Part shown: positions 34,381 through 44,302 of the stretch, in pieces
Layout of the letters: every line of letters starts with the position of its first letter
Numbering within the stretch: position 1 is the stretch's first letter
Assembly: GCF_000834635.1 (NCBI RefSeq)
Contig: NZ_JXQV01000008.1
Span: forward strand, 1-64,000
DNA: 64,000 nucleotides
Source: Agrobacterium tumefaciens
Lineage (GTDB): Bacteria; Pseudomonadota; Alphaproteobacteria; Rhizobiales; Rhizobiaceae
Direction of reading: 5' to 3'
Notes under the pieces: generated by a model
Databases searched by the model: none
What the model was told of the DNA's origin: nothing
What the model saw: the letters and a program-made list of their open reading frames with translations, nothing else
Translations under genes and position numbers: made by a program

Positions 34381-37070
34381 GATGATCCCAAAGTCTGTTC
34401 TTTTTCCTCTATCGGGAAACGCATGACAATACGAGTGCCTCTCTTTCTCACAGCCGGGCTTTCAGCATGGATGCGTCCGCCCAGCGCCTCCACAAAGCCA
34501 CGGGCGATGGAGAGACCGAGGCCCGTGCCGGGCGAGCGCCCATCCGTTTTCGAGCGGCGGTAGAACTTCTCGAAAATCCGGTCGAGATCAACGGCGGGAA
34601 TGCCTTTGCCCTGATCCGTCACTGATAACACCAGCTCTTTGCCATCCCGGCGCGCATAGATATTGACGGGTTCCCCGCCACCATATTTCGCCGAATTATC
34701 CAGAAGGTTGAACAGAACCTGCTCCAGAAGCACGCTGTCGCCGCGCAACAGCGGCAAATCCGTCGCGATGCCGGTTTCGAAACTCTGTGCGGGGAAGTAC
34801 TTGCGCGCACGCTCCGTTGCCGAGCGCACGACATCGCTGACATCAACCCATTCGCGTTTGGCTTGCAGGGTTCCTGTGGAAATTCTGGTCATATCAAGCA
34901 GATTGGCCACGAAACGGCTCAGACGAGCACCTTCCTCCTCAATGGATTGCAGGAGATCGTCGCGGCTTTCCGGCGTCATTCGTTCGCCCAACTCCCGCAG
35001 ACTGGTTACCGCGCCAGTGATGGTGGCAAGCGGCGTGCGCAAATCGTGGGATATGGAGGATAAAAGGGCCTCACGGTAACGTTCGCTTTCCAGCCTCACC
35101 GCCTGTTTTGCACTTTCCGATGACAGGCGCGCGCGGTCTATGGCGGTTGCGGTCTGGTCTATGATGGCCGAAAACATCCGCTCGGCGTTGGAATCAAGCG
35201 GTTCGCTGCCAATCTCATAACCGCAGACACCGACGACACCATGCGGGCTGGTGAGCGGCCTGAACTGAAATCGGCAATTTGGCAATGTGCCCGTGCCAGC
35301 GCCCGCTACTTCCTTTCTGGAATTGGCCCATCGCGCAGCGGCTATCTCGGAGATGCCGAGTTCCGTATCGGGTGGCCATGCGGCTGCCGTTTCCAGCATA
35401 TCGCCGTTGGGTCGCAGAAGCACGATGTTGCGATTGATGCCTGCATGTAACTGGCTGACGGAAGCCCACAGAACCTCATCGACATCCGCTGTGCCGGAAA
35501 GCTTTCGCGCAAAATCATAAAGCGCCTGCATGGCGGCTGCCCGCGCCCGCGCCGTTTTTGCCTGATCGCGGATGCGCGAGCCGAGACTACCCGCCAGAAC
35601 AGCCGCCACAACGAAGATAAAGAGCGCAAACACCTCATGCGGAGAGGCGATGGTGAAGGTGTAGAGCGGCGGTATGAAGAAGAAATTATAGGCCAACGCC
35701 GAAAGCATCGCCGCCATGAGGGCGGCGGCAAAACCGGCATAGGTGGCAGCACCCAGCACCGCGATCAGGAACAGAAGCGAGATATTTGGAAGATAGACAA
35801 TGCGGTCAATCAGCGCCCCAAGCAGCACCGCTGGCAGCACGCATGAAAAGGCGATGCCGAAAGGCTTTGCCAGTGTCGGCAATGGCGGAAAGACGAATTT
35901 TCGACCGGTTTTACGCGACGTCTTATCATCCGCAGTAACAAGGTGCAGACCAATGCCGCTGGTTTCCTGCGAGAGAGCATCAGCGAGACTTGTGCGCAAC
36001 GGATTTCGCAACCACCGCCGGCAGTGCGAACCGATCACGATCTGCGTTGCATGTTCGCGTTTGGCAAGCTTCATGATTTCCGTCACGAAATCGCTGCCCC
36101 TCACCCGGCGCGTCTCAGCACCCAGCTTCTCCGCGAGACGGAACGTGTCATCAATGCGCCGCAAATCGTCATCGTCCATCGTCTCCCGGTCAGAATGGGA
36201 AATATTGACGACCAGCCAAGGGGCATTCAAGCCCGAAGCAAGGCGGCTCGCCACACGTACGACCTTTTCGGAAAGCGCATCTGCACCGATGCAGACCAGC
36301 AGACGCTCGGCGGTCGCCCATGGGCCTTCGATGGCGTTCTGCCTGAGATAGTCGATCATCTGGTCGTCGACCCGGTCGGCGGTGCGCCGAAGCGCCAGTT
36401 CCCGCAGGGCCGTCAGATTTCCCAGCCGGAAGAAGCGGTCGGCAGCGCGTCTTGCACTGGCGGGAAGGTAGACCTTGCCGTCTTGGAGGCGCGTGATCAG
36501 TTCTGCGGGCGGCAGATCGACCAGCAGCACGTCATCGGCCTTTTTCAGCACGGTGTCGGGAATTCTCTCGCGCACATTGACGCCCGTGATCTGGGCTACG
36601 AGATCGGACAGGCTTTCCAGATGCTGAATGTTCAGCGCCGTCCACACATCAATGCCCGCTTCGATCAGCTCGTCTATGTCCTGATAGCGTTTGGGATGCC
36701 GGAAGCCTTCCGGGTTGGAATGGGCAAGCTCATCCACGATGATGATGGCGGGCTTTCGGGCCAGCCCGCCATCGAGGTCGAATTCCTGCAATTCCTTGCC
36801 GTGGTAGGACACTGAAAGCCGCGGCAATATCTCCAGCCCTTCCAGAAGGGCCGATGTTTCGGTGCGGCCATGGGTTTCGGCAAGTCCGACGACGATTTCC
36901 GCCCCATCGGCACGCAATCGCTGCGCCCGGTTCAGCATTGCATAGGTTTTGCCGACGCCTGGGGCTGCACCTAGAAAAATCGTCAGCTTGCCCCGGCGGT
37001 CTTTCTCCGCCAGGGCAAGCAATGCGTCGGGATCGGGACGGTTTGTCGCGTAAGGCTCGTGTGTCGGCAT
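34377..37070 (-). CDS. kdpD: KdpD sensor histidine kinase
   Basis: 897 residues, standard length. The N-terminal KdpD domain carries Walker A GAAPGVGKT (~34-42), then ETHGRTET and DELAHSNPEGFRHPKRYQD. A universal-stress domain follows. Four membrane segments lie in ~400-500. The C-terminal kinase has H-box SSISHDLRTPLATITGAV, N-box LLDNSAKYGGG and GTGLGLSIARGFVEALGG. It senses potassium limitation and turgor or ionic state, and controls KdpE. It is followed directly by kdpE and lies 5 bases after kdpC. Confidence 0.97.
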   Translation of the reverse strand: MPTHEPYATNRPDPDALLALAEKDRRGKLTIFLGAAPGVGKTYAMLNRAQRLRADGAEIVVGLAETHGRTETSALLEGLEILPRLSVSYHGKELQEFDLDGGLARKPAIIIVDELAHSNPEGFRHPKRYQDIDELIEAGIDVWTALNIQHLESLSDLVAQITGVNVRERIPDTVLKKADDVLLVDLPPAELITRLQDGKVYLPASARRAADRFFRLGNLTALRELALRRTADRVDDQMIDYLRQNAIEGPWATAERLLVCIGADALSEKVVRVASRLASGLNAPWLVVNISHSDRETMDDDDLRRIDDTFRLAEKLGAETRRVRGSDFVTEIMKLAKREHATQIVIGSHCRRWLRNPLRTSLADALSQETSGIGLHLVTADDKTSRKTGRKFVFPPLPTLAKPFGIAFSCVLPAVLLGALIDRIVYLPNISLLFLIAVLGAATYAGFAAALMAAMLSALAYNFFFIPPLYTFTIASPHEVFALFIFVVAAVLAGSLGSRIRDQAKTARARAAAMQALYDFARKLSGTADVDEVLWASVSQLHAGINRNIVLLRPNGDMLETAAAWPPDTELGISEIAAARWANSRKEVAGAGTGTLPNCRFQFRPLTSPHGVVGVCGYEIGSEPLDSNAERMFSAIIDQTATAIDRARLSSESAKQAVRLESERYREALLSSISHDLRTPLATITGAVTSLRELGERMTPESRDDLLQSIEEEGARLSRFVANLLDMTRISTGTLQAKREWVDVSDVVRSATERARKYFPAQSFETGIATDLPLLRGDSVLLEQVLFNLLDNSAKYGGGEPVNIYARRDGKELVLSVTDQGKGIPAVDLDRIFEKFYRRSKTDGRSPGTGLGLSIARGFVEALGGRIHAESPAVRKRGTRIVMRFPIEEKEQTLGSS

Positions 37071-37075
37071 CCGTA

Positions 37076-37645
37076 TCAGCTCTTGAGCGCATCCAGCGCA
37101 AGATTGAGTTCTAGCACATTCACGCGCGGCTCACCGACAATTTCAAAGGCTGCTTTTTCGGTATGTTCAAGAAGCAGATTTTGCACCTGTTCGAGTGGCA
37201 GCTGGCGCGCAGCAGCCACGCGGGCGACCTGCGCCTGCGCGAATTCGGGCGAAATATGCGGATCAAGACCCGAACCGGATGCGGTGACGCCGTCGGCAGG
37301 AACAGCGCCCGTGATGCCTGCCGTTTTCAGCCGTTCGATATCGGCGGCCACGCGGTCCTTCAGCTTGGCGGATGTCGTGCCGAGATTGGAGCCGGAAGAT
37401 GCCGCGGCGTTATAGGGGTCTGGCGAGGTTGCCGAAGGGCGCGGCCAGAAATAACGCTCGGACGTGAAATTCTGGCCAATCAGGGCAGAGCCGATGACAG
37501 CATCACCCTGACGAATGACGCTGCCATTCGCCTGCTGAGGCATGACAAGCTGGGCAATGCCGGTGACCGCCAGAGGATAGGCAACTCCGGTCACCAGCGT
37601 CAGGAGGATGAGAACAGTGAATGCAGGTCGAAGAAGTTTAAACAT
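37076..37645 (-). CDS. kdpC: KdpC, potassium-transporting ATPase C subunit
   Basis: 189 residues. One N-terminal membrane segment (FTVLILLTLVTGVAYPLAVTGIAQLV), then family motifs GSALIGQNFTSERYFWPRPSAT, YNAAASSGSNLG, GLDPHISPEFAQAQVARVA and the final LGEPRVN-like VGEPRVNVLELN. KdpC stabilises the KdpAB complex and raises ATP affinity in the inner membrane. It lies between kdpB and kdpD with 2- and 5-base gaps. Confidence 0.97.
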   Translation of the reverse strand: MFKLLRPAFTVLILLTLVTGVAYPLAVTGIAQLVMPQQANGSVIRQGDAVIGSALIGQNFTSERYFWPRPSATSPDPYNAAASSGSNLGTTSAKLKDRVAADIERLKTAGITGAVPADGVTASGSGLDPHISPEFAQAQVARVAAARQLPLEQVQNLLLEHTEKAAFEIVGEPRVNVLELNLALDALKS

Positions 37646-37647
37646 GA

Positions 37648-39684
37648 TTACACCAGATGCAGGGCCGAAACGGCGAGATCGACAATCTTGATTCCGGCGA
37701 AAGGCAGAAGCAAACCGCCCAGGCCATAAATCAGGAGGTTACGACGCAACAGGGCGGCCGCGCTGGATGGCCGATATGCGATGCCCTTGAGCGCCAGAGG
37801 AATGAGCGCGATGATGATGAGGGCGTTGAAAATGACGGCGGACAGGATCGCCGATTGCGGTGTGGAGAGGCCCATGATGTTGAAGGCGGCAAGCGCTGGA
37901 TAGGTGGTGACGAACAAGGCCGGGATGATCGCAAAATATTTGGCGACATCATTGGCGATGGAAAACGTGGTCAGCGATCCACGTGTCATCAAAAGCTGCT
38001 TGCCGATTTCGACGATCTCAATGAGCTTGGTCGGGCTGGAATCGAGGTCGACCATGTTGGCGGCTTCACGTGCGGCCTGTGTGCCGCTCTGCATGGCCAC
38101 GCCCACATCGGCCTGCGCCAGCGCTGGCGCGTCATTGGTGCCATCACCACACATGGCAATCAGGCGACCGCCCTGCTGTTCCCGGCGAATATAGGCCAGC
38201 TTGTCTTCAGGCGTTGCTTCGGCCAGAAAGTCATCGACACCGGCTTCGGAAGCGATGGCGGCGGCAGTAACCGGGTTGTCGCCAGTCACCATCACGGTGC
38301 GGATACCCATGGCGCGCAGAGCGGCAAAGCGTTCCTTGATGCCGGGTTTCACCACGTCCTTCAGGTGGATGACGCCGAGCAGGCGTTTGCCGTCTGCCAC
38401 GCCCAGCGGCGTGCCGCCAGATCGAGCAACGCTTTCAACCGCCTGCAGAAATTCACGCGGAGCGTCCTTGTCCGTCAATCCGGTGAATTTCAACACGGCA
38501 TCAATGGCGCCCTTGCGCAATTGATGGGTGCCCATATCCACGCCGGAAAGCCGGGTCTGGGCGCTGAACGCAATCGTATTGTCAATCACCGCCTTCGGTG
38601 CAGCAAGGCCGAACTCGCCAGTGGCAAGTGCTGCGATGGAGCGGCCTTCCGGTGTTTCGTCAGACAAGCTGGCGAGAAGGGCGGCTTCCGCCAACTGGTG
38701 CTGGGTCACGCCGGGTGCCGGAATGAAGTCTGCCGCCATGCGGTTGCCGAAGGTGATAGTACCCGTCTTGTCCAGCAGCAGCGTGTCAACATCGCCAGCC
38801 GCTTCCACCGCACGACCAGACGTGGCAATGACGTTGAAGCGAACGAGCCGATCCATGCCAGCAATACCAATCGCAGACAGCAATCCGCCAATCGTGGTGG
38901 GAATAAGCGTGACAAGAAGGGCTGCCAGAACGGTGACGGAGAGGACAGTGCCGGAATACCCCGCAAGGCCCCAGATCGTAATAACGACGATCAAGAAGAT
39001 CAGCGTCAGACCGGAAAGCAGAATGGACAGGGCGATCTCATTCGGCGTCTTCTGACGTTCAGCACCTTCGATCAACGCGATCATCCGATCCACGAAGCTT
39101 GCGCCCTGCGGGGTGGTGATGCGGATTTTAAGCTGATCGGACAGAACCTGCGTTCCGCCCGTTACAGCCGAACGGTCACCGCCGGATTCACGAATAACGG
39201 GCGCGGATTCGCCGGTGATGGCGCTTTCATTAACGGAAGCAACGCCTTCGATGACCTCACCATCGCCGGGGATAAGCTCGCCAGCATCAACGACAACGAT
39301 ATCGCCCACCGCAAGCATGGTGGCCGGAACAGACTGCGCCACGCCATTGGGATCGAGCCGACGCGCGTTGAGATCGGAGCGGCTGCGCTTCAGGCTTTCA
39401 GCCTGTGCACGGCCTCTGCCCTCGGCCACCGCTTCGGCAAAGGTGGCAAACAGAACCGTAAACCAGAGCCATGCGGCGATCTGGCCCGAAAAGCCTGCTG
39501 TGCCGTTGCCAGTCAAAAGGTCACGAATGAAGATCACTGTCACCATTGCTGCCACGACTTCGGTTACGAAGATGACAGGTGTGCGGTAGAGTTGTCTGGG
39601 ATCGAGCTTCACGAAGGCCTGCCGAATGGCGGGGACGACGATTGCAGGATCGAAAAGACCAGATTGCGCTGGCTTTTGTGACAT
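37648..39684 (-). CDS. kdpB: KdpB, potassium-transporting P-type ATPase B subunit
   Basis: 678 residues. The phosphorylation motif [10 protein letters not shown] has its Asp at 305. The actuator motif TGESAPV and the hinge [21 protein letters not shown] are intact, as is the KdpB-type N-terminus ([20 protein letters not shown]). It hydrolyses ATP to drive K+ uptake through KdpA. The gene starts 12 bases after kdpA. The antisense strand is also open over nearly all of it, which is a codon-usage shadow. Confidence 0.98.
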   Translation of the reverse strand: MSQKPAQSGLFDPAIVVPAIRQAFVKLDPRQLYRTPVIFVTEVVAAMVTVIFIRDLLTGNGTAGFSGQIAAWLWFTVLFATFAEAVAEGRGRAQAESLKRSRSDLNARRLDPNGVAQSVPATMLAVGDIVVVDAGELIPGDGEVIEGVASVNESAITGESAPVIRESGGDRSAVTGGTQVLSDQLKIRITTPQGASFVDRMIALIEGAERQKTPNEIALSILLSGLTLIFLIVVITIWGLAGYSGTVLSVTVLAALLVTLIPTTIGGLLSAIGIAGMDRLVRFNVIATSGRAVEAAGDVDTLLLDKTGTITFGNRMAADFIPAPGVTQHQLAEAALLASLSDETPEGRSIAALATGEFGLAAPKAVIDNTIAFSAQTRLSGVDMGTHQLRKGAIDAVLKFTGLTDKDAPREFLQAVESVARSGGTPLGVADGKRLLGVIHLKDVVKPGIKERFAALRAMGIRTVMVTGDNPVTAAAIASEAGVDDFLAEATPEDKLAYIRREQQGGRLIAMCGDGTNDAPALAQADVGVAMQSGTQAAREAANMVDLDSSPTKLIEIVEIGKQLLMTRGSLTTFSIANDVAKYFAIIPALFVTTYPALAAFNIMGLSTPQSAILSAVIFNALIIIALIPLALKGIAYRPSSAAALLRRNLLIYGLGGLLLPFAGIKIVDLAVSALHLV

Positions 39685-39696
39685 GAGTGTTTTCCT

Positions 39697-41406
39697 TTAG
39701 AAGGTCTGGCCAGCGAGCATCGCGAAATGTTCAACGATGGGGCCGAGTGCCAGAGCCGGGAAATATTGCAGCCCGCCGAGGATGATGATGATGCCGATCA
39801 GGAGGCCGACAAACAGCGGACCATCCGTCGGGAACGTGCCACTGGAGGCTGGAACCTTGACCTTTGCGGCAAGCGAACCGGCAATGGCCATGACAGGAAT
39901 GACGTAGGCGAAGCGACCCAGAAGCATGGCGATGCCAAGCGTCGTATTATACCAGGGCGTATTGCCGGAGAGGCCCCCGAAAGCCGATCCATTGTTGCCA
40001 GCCGCCGACGTATAGGCGTAGAGAATTTCAGAAAGCCCATGCGGACCCGCTGTGCCGATGCTGGCAACTGCCATGGGCAGCATGGCCGACACCGCTGAAA
40101 AACCGAGAATGGCGACCGGCAGAATGAGAACCGCCAGCATGGCGCATTTCATTTCCCGGCCCTCGATTTTCTTGCCCAGAAATTCCGGTGTTCTTCCTAC
40201 CATCAGGCCAGCCACGAAAACGGCCAGAAGCGCAAAGACCAGCATGCCGTAGAGACCAGAGCCAACACCGCCGGGCAGAATTTCACCGAGCTGGATGAGA
40301 AACATGGGCACCAAGCCGCCAAGGCCGGTGAACGAGCCGTGCATGCCGTTGACGCCACCGTTAGAAAGGCCCGTCGTTACGGCTGCATAAAGAGCGGTCA
40401 TGGCCTGGCCGAAGCGGACTTCCTTGCCTTCCATATTGCCCTGCAGCGCATCCACGCCCAGCGATGTCAGGATGGAGTTGCCCGAGGCTTCCGCCCAGTA
40501 GATGACTGCCACACCTGATATGAGCAGGGTCGCCATGGCCGACAACAGCACCCAGCCCTGGCGGCGGTTGCCCACCATTTGGCCGAAAGTGTAGACGAGC
40601 GCGGATGAAACGCACAGCATGGCAAATATGTTGACGTAGTTTGCAAATGCCGTTGGATTTTCAAATGGATGAGCCGCATTGGCGTTGAAGAAACCGCCGC
40701 CATTCGTGCCCAGTTGCTTGATAGCCTCCTGGCTTGCGACAGGCCCAAGAGAAATCAACTGCTGTGCACCCTCAAGCGTGGTTGCCGTAACACTGGCATC
40801 CAGCGTCTGCGGCACACCCGTCCACACGAAAACAAGCGCGATAACGATGGCGAGCGGCACGAGAACGTAGAGCGTGGCGCGGGTCATATCGACCCAGAAG
40901 TTTCCTAGGGTTGTGGCCTGCGAACGCATGAAAGCACGCGTGAATGCCATGGCAAGCGAGATGCCGACGGCAGCCGAGAGGAAGTTCTGAACGGTCAGAC
41001 CAACCATCTGGCTCAAATGGCTCATGGTCGCTTCACCGGCATAGTTTTGCCAGTTGGTGTTGGTAATGAAGCTGACAGAGGTGTTGAAGGCAAGATCCGC
41101 TGGTACGTTTGCAAAGCCCTGCGGATTGAGCGGCAGATAGGCCTGGAGGCGCAGGATCGCGTAAAGAACGAGAAAGCTCGCCAGTGAAAAGGCAAGCATG
41201 GACAGCGTATAGGCAAGCCAGTTCTGCTCTTTTTCCGGGCTGGCGCCAACGGCGCGGTAAATGCCACGCTCGATGGGGCTTAGAACCGGCGACAGAATGG
41301 TTCGTTCACCTGAAAACACCTTCGCCATGTAAAGTCCCAGCGGTTTGACAACGCAGAGCACGGCGAGGAAAAGGAGGCTGATCTGCAGCCACCCGAGAAT
41401 GGTCAT
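39697..41406 (-). CDS. kdpA: KdpA, potassium-binding subunit
   Basis: 569 residues with about ten membrane segments. Selectivity-filter-like repeats are visible as [49 protein letters not shown] and [15 protein letters not shown]. The N-terminus ends its first helix with [14 protein letters not shown]. KdpA is the K+ channel-like subunit of the complex. An SD (GGGAGAA) precedes the ATG in the 13 bases after the kdpF stop. Confidence 0.98.
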   Translation of the reverse strand: MTILGWLQISLLFLAVLCVVKPLGLYMAKVFSGERTILSPVLSPIERGIYRAVGASPEKEQNWLAYTLSMLAFSLASFLVLYAILRLQAYLPLNPQGFANVPADLAFNTSVSFITNTNWQNYAGEATMSHLSQMVGLTVQNFLSAAVGISLAMAFTRAFMRSQATTLGNFWVDMTRATLYVLVPLAIVIALVFVWTGVPQTLDASVTATTLEGAQQLISLGPVASQEAIKQLGTNGGGFFNANAAHPFENPTAFANYVNIFAMLCVSSALVYTFGQMVGNRRQGWVLLSAMATLLISGVAVIYWAEASGNSILTSLGVDALQGNMEGKEVRFGQAMTALYAAVTTGLSNGGVNGMHGSFTGLGGLVPMFLIQLGEILPGGVGSGLYGMLVFALLAVFVAGLMVGRTPEFLGKKIEGREMKCAMLAVLILPVAILGFSAVSAMLPMAVASIGTAGPHGLSEILYAYTSAAGNNGSAFGGLSGNTPWYNTTLGIAMLLGRFAYVIPVMAIAGSLAAKVKVPASSGTFPTDGPLFVGLLIGIIIILGGLQYFPALALGPIVEHFAMLAGQTF

Positions 41407-41424
41407 GGACGTTCTCCCGTAAGG

Positions 41425-41511
41425 TCAGAAGCGTTCGGGACGCAAAAGCGTCACGACGAGGTAGACGACAAGAGCGCCGGCGACGGCCAGCGCGAGCAAA
41501 GCTTCAATCAT
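41425..41511 (-). CDS. kdpF: KdpF, small membrane subunit
   Basis: 28 residues from ATG 41511 to TGA 41425: one membrane helix (ALLALAVAGALVVYLVVTLL) ending in RPERF, the standard KdpF tail. KdpF stabilises the KdpABC complex. It lies 18 bases before kdpA and 7 bases after the small upstream ORF. It is easily missed because of its size. Confidence 0.93.
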   Translation of the reverse strand: MIEALLALAVAGALVVYLVVTLLRPERF

Positions 41512-41518
41512 GTCGCCC

Positions 41519-41602
41519 TCACAGCTTGTTCAGCGCACGTGCATAAACGGCAAAGCCGATCAGCAGGGCACTGCCTCCGAGGATGAAGAAAAGGTCAGAC
41601 AT
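41519..41602 (-). CDS. 27-residue membrane microprotein preceding kdpF
   Basis: Reads MSDLFFILGGSALLIGFAVY followed by ARALNKL. It starts at ATG 41602 with GGAGAG six bases upstream and stops at 41519-41521, 7 bases before the kdpF ATG. It has one hydrophobic helix (~4-20) and a positively charged C-terminus, so an N-out, C-in single-pass topology is likely. SD, spacing and hydrophobicity together argue for a translated gene in the kdp message. I do not know an established name; similar short ORFs before kdpF may exist in other proteobacteria. Confidence 0.65.
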   Translation of the reverse strand: MSDLFFILGGSALLIGFAVYARALNKL

Positions 41603-41638
41603 GTGGGTCTCTCCATTTGTTGAGAAACCCACCCTACG

Positions 41639-41655
41639 CCCTGATCACGTCAGGG
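41639..41655. promoter_or_regulatory. Inverted repeat in the kdp leader region
   Basis: CCCTGATCACGTCAGGG: 6-base arms around a 5-base loop, 37 bases upstream of the microprotein start. There is no T-run after it, so an operator or leader hairpin is more likely than a terminator. Confidence 0.4.
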
Positions 41656-41680
41656 TTCGATTGGGAATGCAGGCACTAGA

Positions 41681-41700
41681 CATAAGGAAAAAATAAAGAA
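41681..41700 (-). promoter_or_regulatory. T-rich stretch, possible KdpE-binding box
   Basis: On the minus strand this reads TTCTTTATTTTTTCCTTATG, reminiscent of the T-rich KdpE box upstream of E. coli kdpFABC. It lies ~80 bases before the first ORF of the operon and just after the photolyase stop. Confidence 0.35.
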
Positions 41701-41715
41701 GCCTTACAGCTGAGA

Positions 41716-43263
41716 TCAGACAGGAACACCATCATCCAGCTTATGCAGAAAGGCTTGCGCGCTGTCGGTATAGTCCTTGCGCTTTTCCTCGCTCATGCGC
41801 CGCCACGTGGCGTAAGGCTGGGCGAGCCGGTGATTGCCGAACAGCTTCTCTGCATTGCGATCCAGAAAATCCCAGTAAAGCGCATTGAAGGGACAAGCTC
41901 CCTCACCGGTTTTGCGCTTCACATCATATCGACAGTTTTCACAATAATCCGACATGCGGGAAATATAAGCGCCGCTGGCGGCATAGGGTTTAGAGCCCAG
42001 CAGGCCACCATCGGCAAACTGGCTCATGCCGATGACATTGGGCATTTCCACCCATTCATAGGCATCGGCATAGACTTCCAGATACCACTCATGAAGCGCA
42101 TGAGGATCAAGCCCCGCCAGCATGGCGAAGTTGCCAGTCACCATCAGGCGTTGGATGTGGTGGGCATAGGCATTTTCAATGGTCTCACCAATCACCGTCG
42201 CCAGACAGGCCATGTCGGTTTTTGCCGTCCAGAAGAAATCCGGCAGCGGCCGCTTTGCGGCGAAGAAATTGCGCTGCGCATAATCCGGCATGAAGCGCCA
42301 ATAGATACCCCGCATATATTCCCGCCAGCCGATAATCTGGCGAATGAAGCCCTCGACGGCGTTGATCGGCGCATCGCCTTGCAAATAGGCACGTTCAGCG
42401 GCCTGGCAAACCGACAGTGGGTCCAGCAAGCCAATATTGATGTAAAACGAAAGCAGGGAATGATTGAGGAACGGATCGCCGGTGACCATGGCGTCCTGTG
42501 TTTCCCCAAATTTGGGAAGAAAGTCTGAAATAAATGCGTCAGCAGACGCCTGCGCATCCGCCCGCGTCACCGCAAAGGCAAATCCATTTGATGAACCCAT
42601 ATGATCGGGAAAGCGCGCTTCGATGAGGTCCATCACGGCACGGGTCGTTTCGTCTGGTGCAAACCGCGGATGACGGGGGCGAAACAGATCCGGCTTGGCC
42701 GGGGATCGATTTTCGCTATCGAAATTCCAGCGCCCGCCTGCAGGAGCCTCTCCCTCCATCAACAGCCCGGTTTTGCGTCTCATATCACGATAGAAAAACT
42801 CCATAGTGAGCTGCTTTCGGCCATCGGCCCAACGGGCAAACTCCTCATGCGAGCAGAGGAACCGGTCGTCCGCGCGAATGTCGACATGGACATTGGTTTC
42901 TGCTTCCCAGCGTTTCATCTCGTTCAGGACGCGCCACTCACCGGGTTCGGTCACCACAATTGCCTGGGGATGCAGATCGTCGACCGCTCTTTTCAACTCG
43001 CCTGTGAAAGATCCCGTGTTGTCTTCATCATCCAGTCGCACATACCTGACCGTGAAGCCGAGACCGGCTAGCTCTTCGGCAAAATGGCGCATAGCCGAGA
43101 GAATGAAGATAATTTTCTTGCGGTGATGCCGGACATAGATGGTTTCCTCAGCAACCTCGCACATCAGGATCACGTCGCTCGCTGGATCTGCCCCGCGAAG
43201 GCTGGACATCGACGGAGAGAGCTGATCCCCCAGAATAAAGACAAGGTTCCGACAATGCGTCAT
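41716..43263 (-). CDS. phrB: FeS-type photolyase/cryptochrome (PhrB-like, probable (6-4) photolyase)
   Basis: 515 residues. The N-terminal DNA photolyase-related domain starts NLVFILGDQLSPSMSSL, a family signature. The C-terminal half binds FAD. Four cysteines that would hold a [4Fe-4S] cluster are present at C353 (TDMACL), C441 and C444 (YCENC) and C457 (GACPFN). Their spacing equals that of Agrobacterium PhrB (C350, C438, C441, C454) shifted by 3. PhrB repairs (6-4) photoproducts using light. The gene stands alone, with kdp downstream on the same strand. Confidence 0.93.
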   Translation of the reverse strand: MTHCRNLVFILGDQLSPSMSSLRGADPASDVILMCEVAEETIYVRHHRKKIIFILSAMRHFAEELAGLGFTVRYVRLDDEDNTGSFTGELKRAVDDLHPQAIVVTEPGEWRVLNEMKRWEAETNVHVDIRADDRFLCSHEEFARWADGRKQLTMEFFYRDMRRKTGLLMEGEAPAGGRWNFDSENRSPAKPDLFRPRHPRFAPDETTRAVMDLIEARFPDHMGSSNGFAFAVTRADAQASADAFISDFLPKFGETQDAMVTGDPFLNHSLLSFYINIGLLDPLSVCQAAERAYLQGDAPINAVEGFIRQIIGWREYMRGIYWRFMPDYAQRNFFAAKRPLPDFFWTAKTDMACLATVIGETIENAYAHHIQRLMVTGNFAMLAGLDPHALHEWYLEVYADAYEWVEMPNVIGMSQFADGGLLGSKPYAASGAYISRMSDYCENCRYDVKRKTGEGACPFNALYWDFLDRNAEKLFGNHRLAQPYATWRRMSEEKRKDYTDSAQAFLHKLDDGVPV

Positions 43264-43469
43264 GCAGAAATTTCCTCATGTTGTCTGGATATTACGATCA
43301 CGATCAGCAAATGGATGACGCCAGCGGGTCGAATATGAGTCCTTAGCGCATTTGCTTGCATGTGAGCGTCATCATCGCTGTTCACACACGATTTGCGGCC
43401 ATCGAATTGCGCAACAAACCCGCCTCGTCCACAGTGAGAACGACCTTGACGCATCGAGATCCGCCTCGC

Positions 43470-43497
43470 TTGACAGATTTGAACTAACTGGTACAAA
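43470..43497 (+). promoter_or_regulatory. Sigma-70-type promoter of the importer/dehydrogenase operon
   Basis: Perfect -35 TTGACA (43470-43475), a 16-base spacer, and a -10-like TACAAA (43492-43497). The candidate TetR operator fills the spacer and -10, so a bound repressor would block RNA polymerase. Confidence 0.6.
43482..43495 (+). promoter_or_regulatory. Candidate TetR-regulator operator (copy 1)
   Basis: AACTAACTGGTACA matches AACTAATTAGTACA at 48305-48318 in 12 of 14 positions. The second copy lies between the divergent TetR and quiC genes. The shared core is near-palindromic (ACTAAYTRGT). Confidence 0.55.
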
Positions 43498-43623
43498 CAT
43501 TGTGTCGCCGATAGATTGATGCGCGGGAGGCGCTGGTTTCGGCGAGATACAAGGACGGTGCAAAACGTCCCGCAAAATGGCATGAGCAGAGCAAACCGAC
43601 GCTTTGCGGGATTGGGAGGACAG

Positions 43624-44292
43624 ATGTCATATACGCTGGATTTCTCGGCAGTTTACGACCGCCTGCCGGAATTGCTGTTGGCGTGCCTCGCAACAATAGG
43701 CCTCGCGCTCGCAGGCATGTTTCTGGCAACGATTATCGGCGTACTGGGCGTTGTCGCCCGTGGATCTTCCTTCAAGCCGCTGCGCGCACTCGTCATTGCC
43801 TTTGTCGAGATCATCCGTAACACGCCGTTTCTGGTCCAGATTTTCTTCATCTTCTTTGCACTTCCGCAGATGGGCCTGCGGTTGAACCCCACGACAACCG
43901 CGATTGTTGCTCTGGCCTTGAATGGCGGCGCCTATGCTATCGAAATCATTCGCGGCGGTGTGGATGCGGTTCCCAAGGGGCAGATTGAAGCAGGGCTGGC
44001 GCTTGGATTGCGCCGCTCACAAATCTTCCGTCACATCATCCTGAAGCCTGCACTGCGCGCGGTCTATCCCTCTCTGACCAGCCAGTTCATCATGCTGACG
44101 CTGACAACATCGGTCTGCACATCGATTGCGGCCTATGAGTTGACGTCCGTTGCTCAGCGGATCGAGGCTGAAACATTCCGTTCATTCGAGGTCTATTTTT
44201 CCATCACGCTTCTCTACCTCGTCATTTCGTCTCTGATGATGGCCGTTTTCGCTCTGATTTCGCGCCTGTCATTCAGCTACCCGGTCAAGTGA
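43624..44292 (+). CDS. Polar amino-acid-type ABC transporter permease
   Basis: 222 residues from ATG 43624 with GGAGG upstream; the open frame starts earlier at 43516 without a ribosome site. It is a HisM/GlnP-type permease with FVEIIRNTPFLVQIFFIFFALP, NGGAYAIEIIRGGVDAVPKGQIEAGLALGL (the EAA-like loop) and a QFIMLTLTTSVCTSIAAYELT segment. It is the first of a five-gene operon that ends in a shikimate dehydrogenase-like gene, which argues that the solute may be quinate, shikimate or a relative rather than an amino acid (inference). Confidence 0.9.
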   Translation: MSYTLDFSAVYDRLPELLLACLATIGLALAGMFLATIIGVLGVVARGSSFKPLRALVIAFVEIIRNTPFLVQIFFIFFALPQMGLRLNPTTTAIVALALNGGAYAIEIIRGGVDAVPKGQIEAGLALGLRRSQIFRHIILKPALRAVYPSLTSQFIMLTLTTSVCTSIAAYELTSVAQRIEAETFRSFEVYFSITLLYLVISSLMMAVFALISRLSFSYPVK

Positions 44293-44302
44293 GGCAAAGG
44301 CG

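Larger units (their letters stand above)
43264..43623. other. Intergenic region between photolyase and the amino-acid-type importer
   Basis: 360 bases. It holds the divergent promoters of both genes. The annotated sigma-70-like promoter and the TetR-type operator candidate lie around 43470-43497. The 120-base leader after that promoter has no ORF with a ribosome site, and I see no other structure. Confidence 0.6.

Noticed and set aside
34860..36815. Long plus-strand frames inside kdpD (for example 35943-36815)
   Set aside because: Shadows of kdpD, whose domains and motifs are continuous across the whole stretch.
37657..39681. 674-codon open frame antisense to kdpB
   Set aside because: Exact shadow of kdpB in a codon-biased GC-rich gene; low-complexity composition rich in N, G, R and H, no recognisable domain, no ribosome site.
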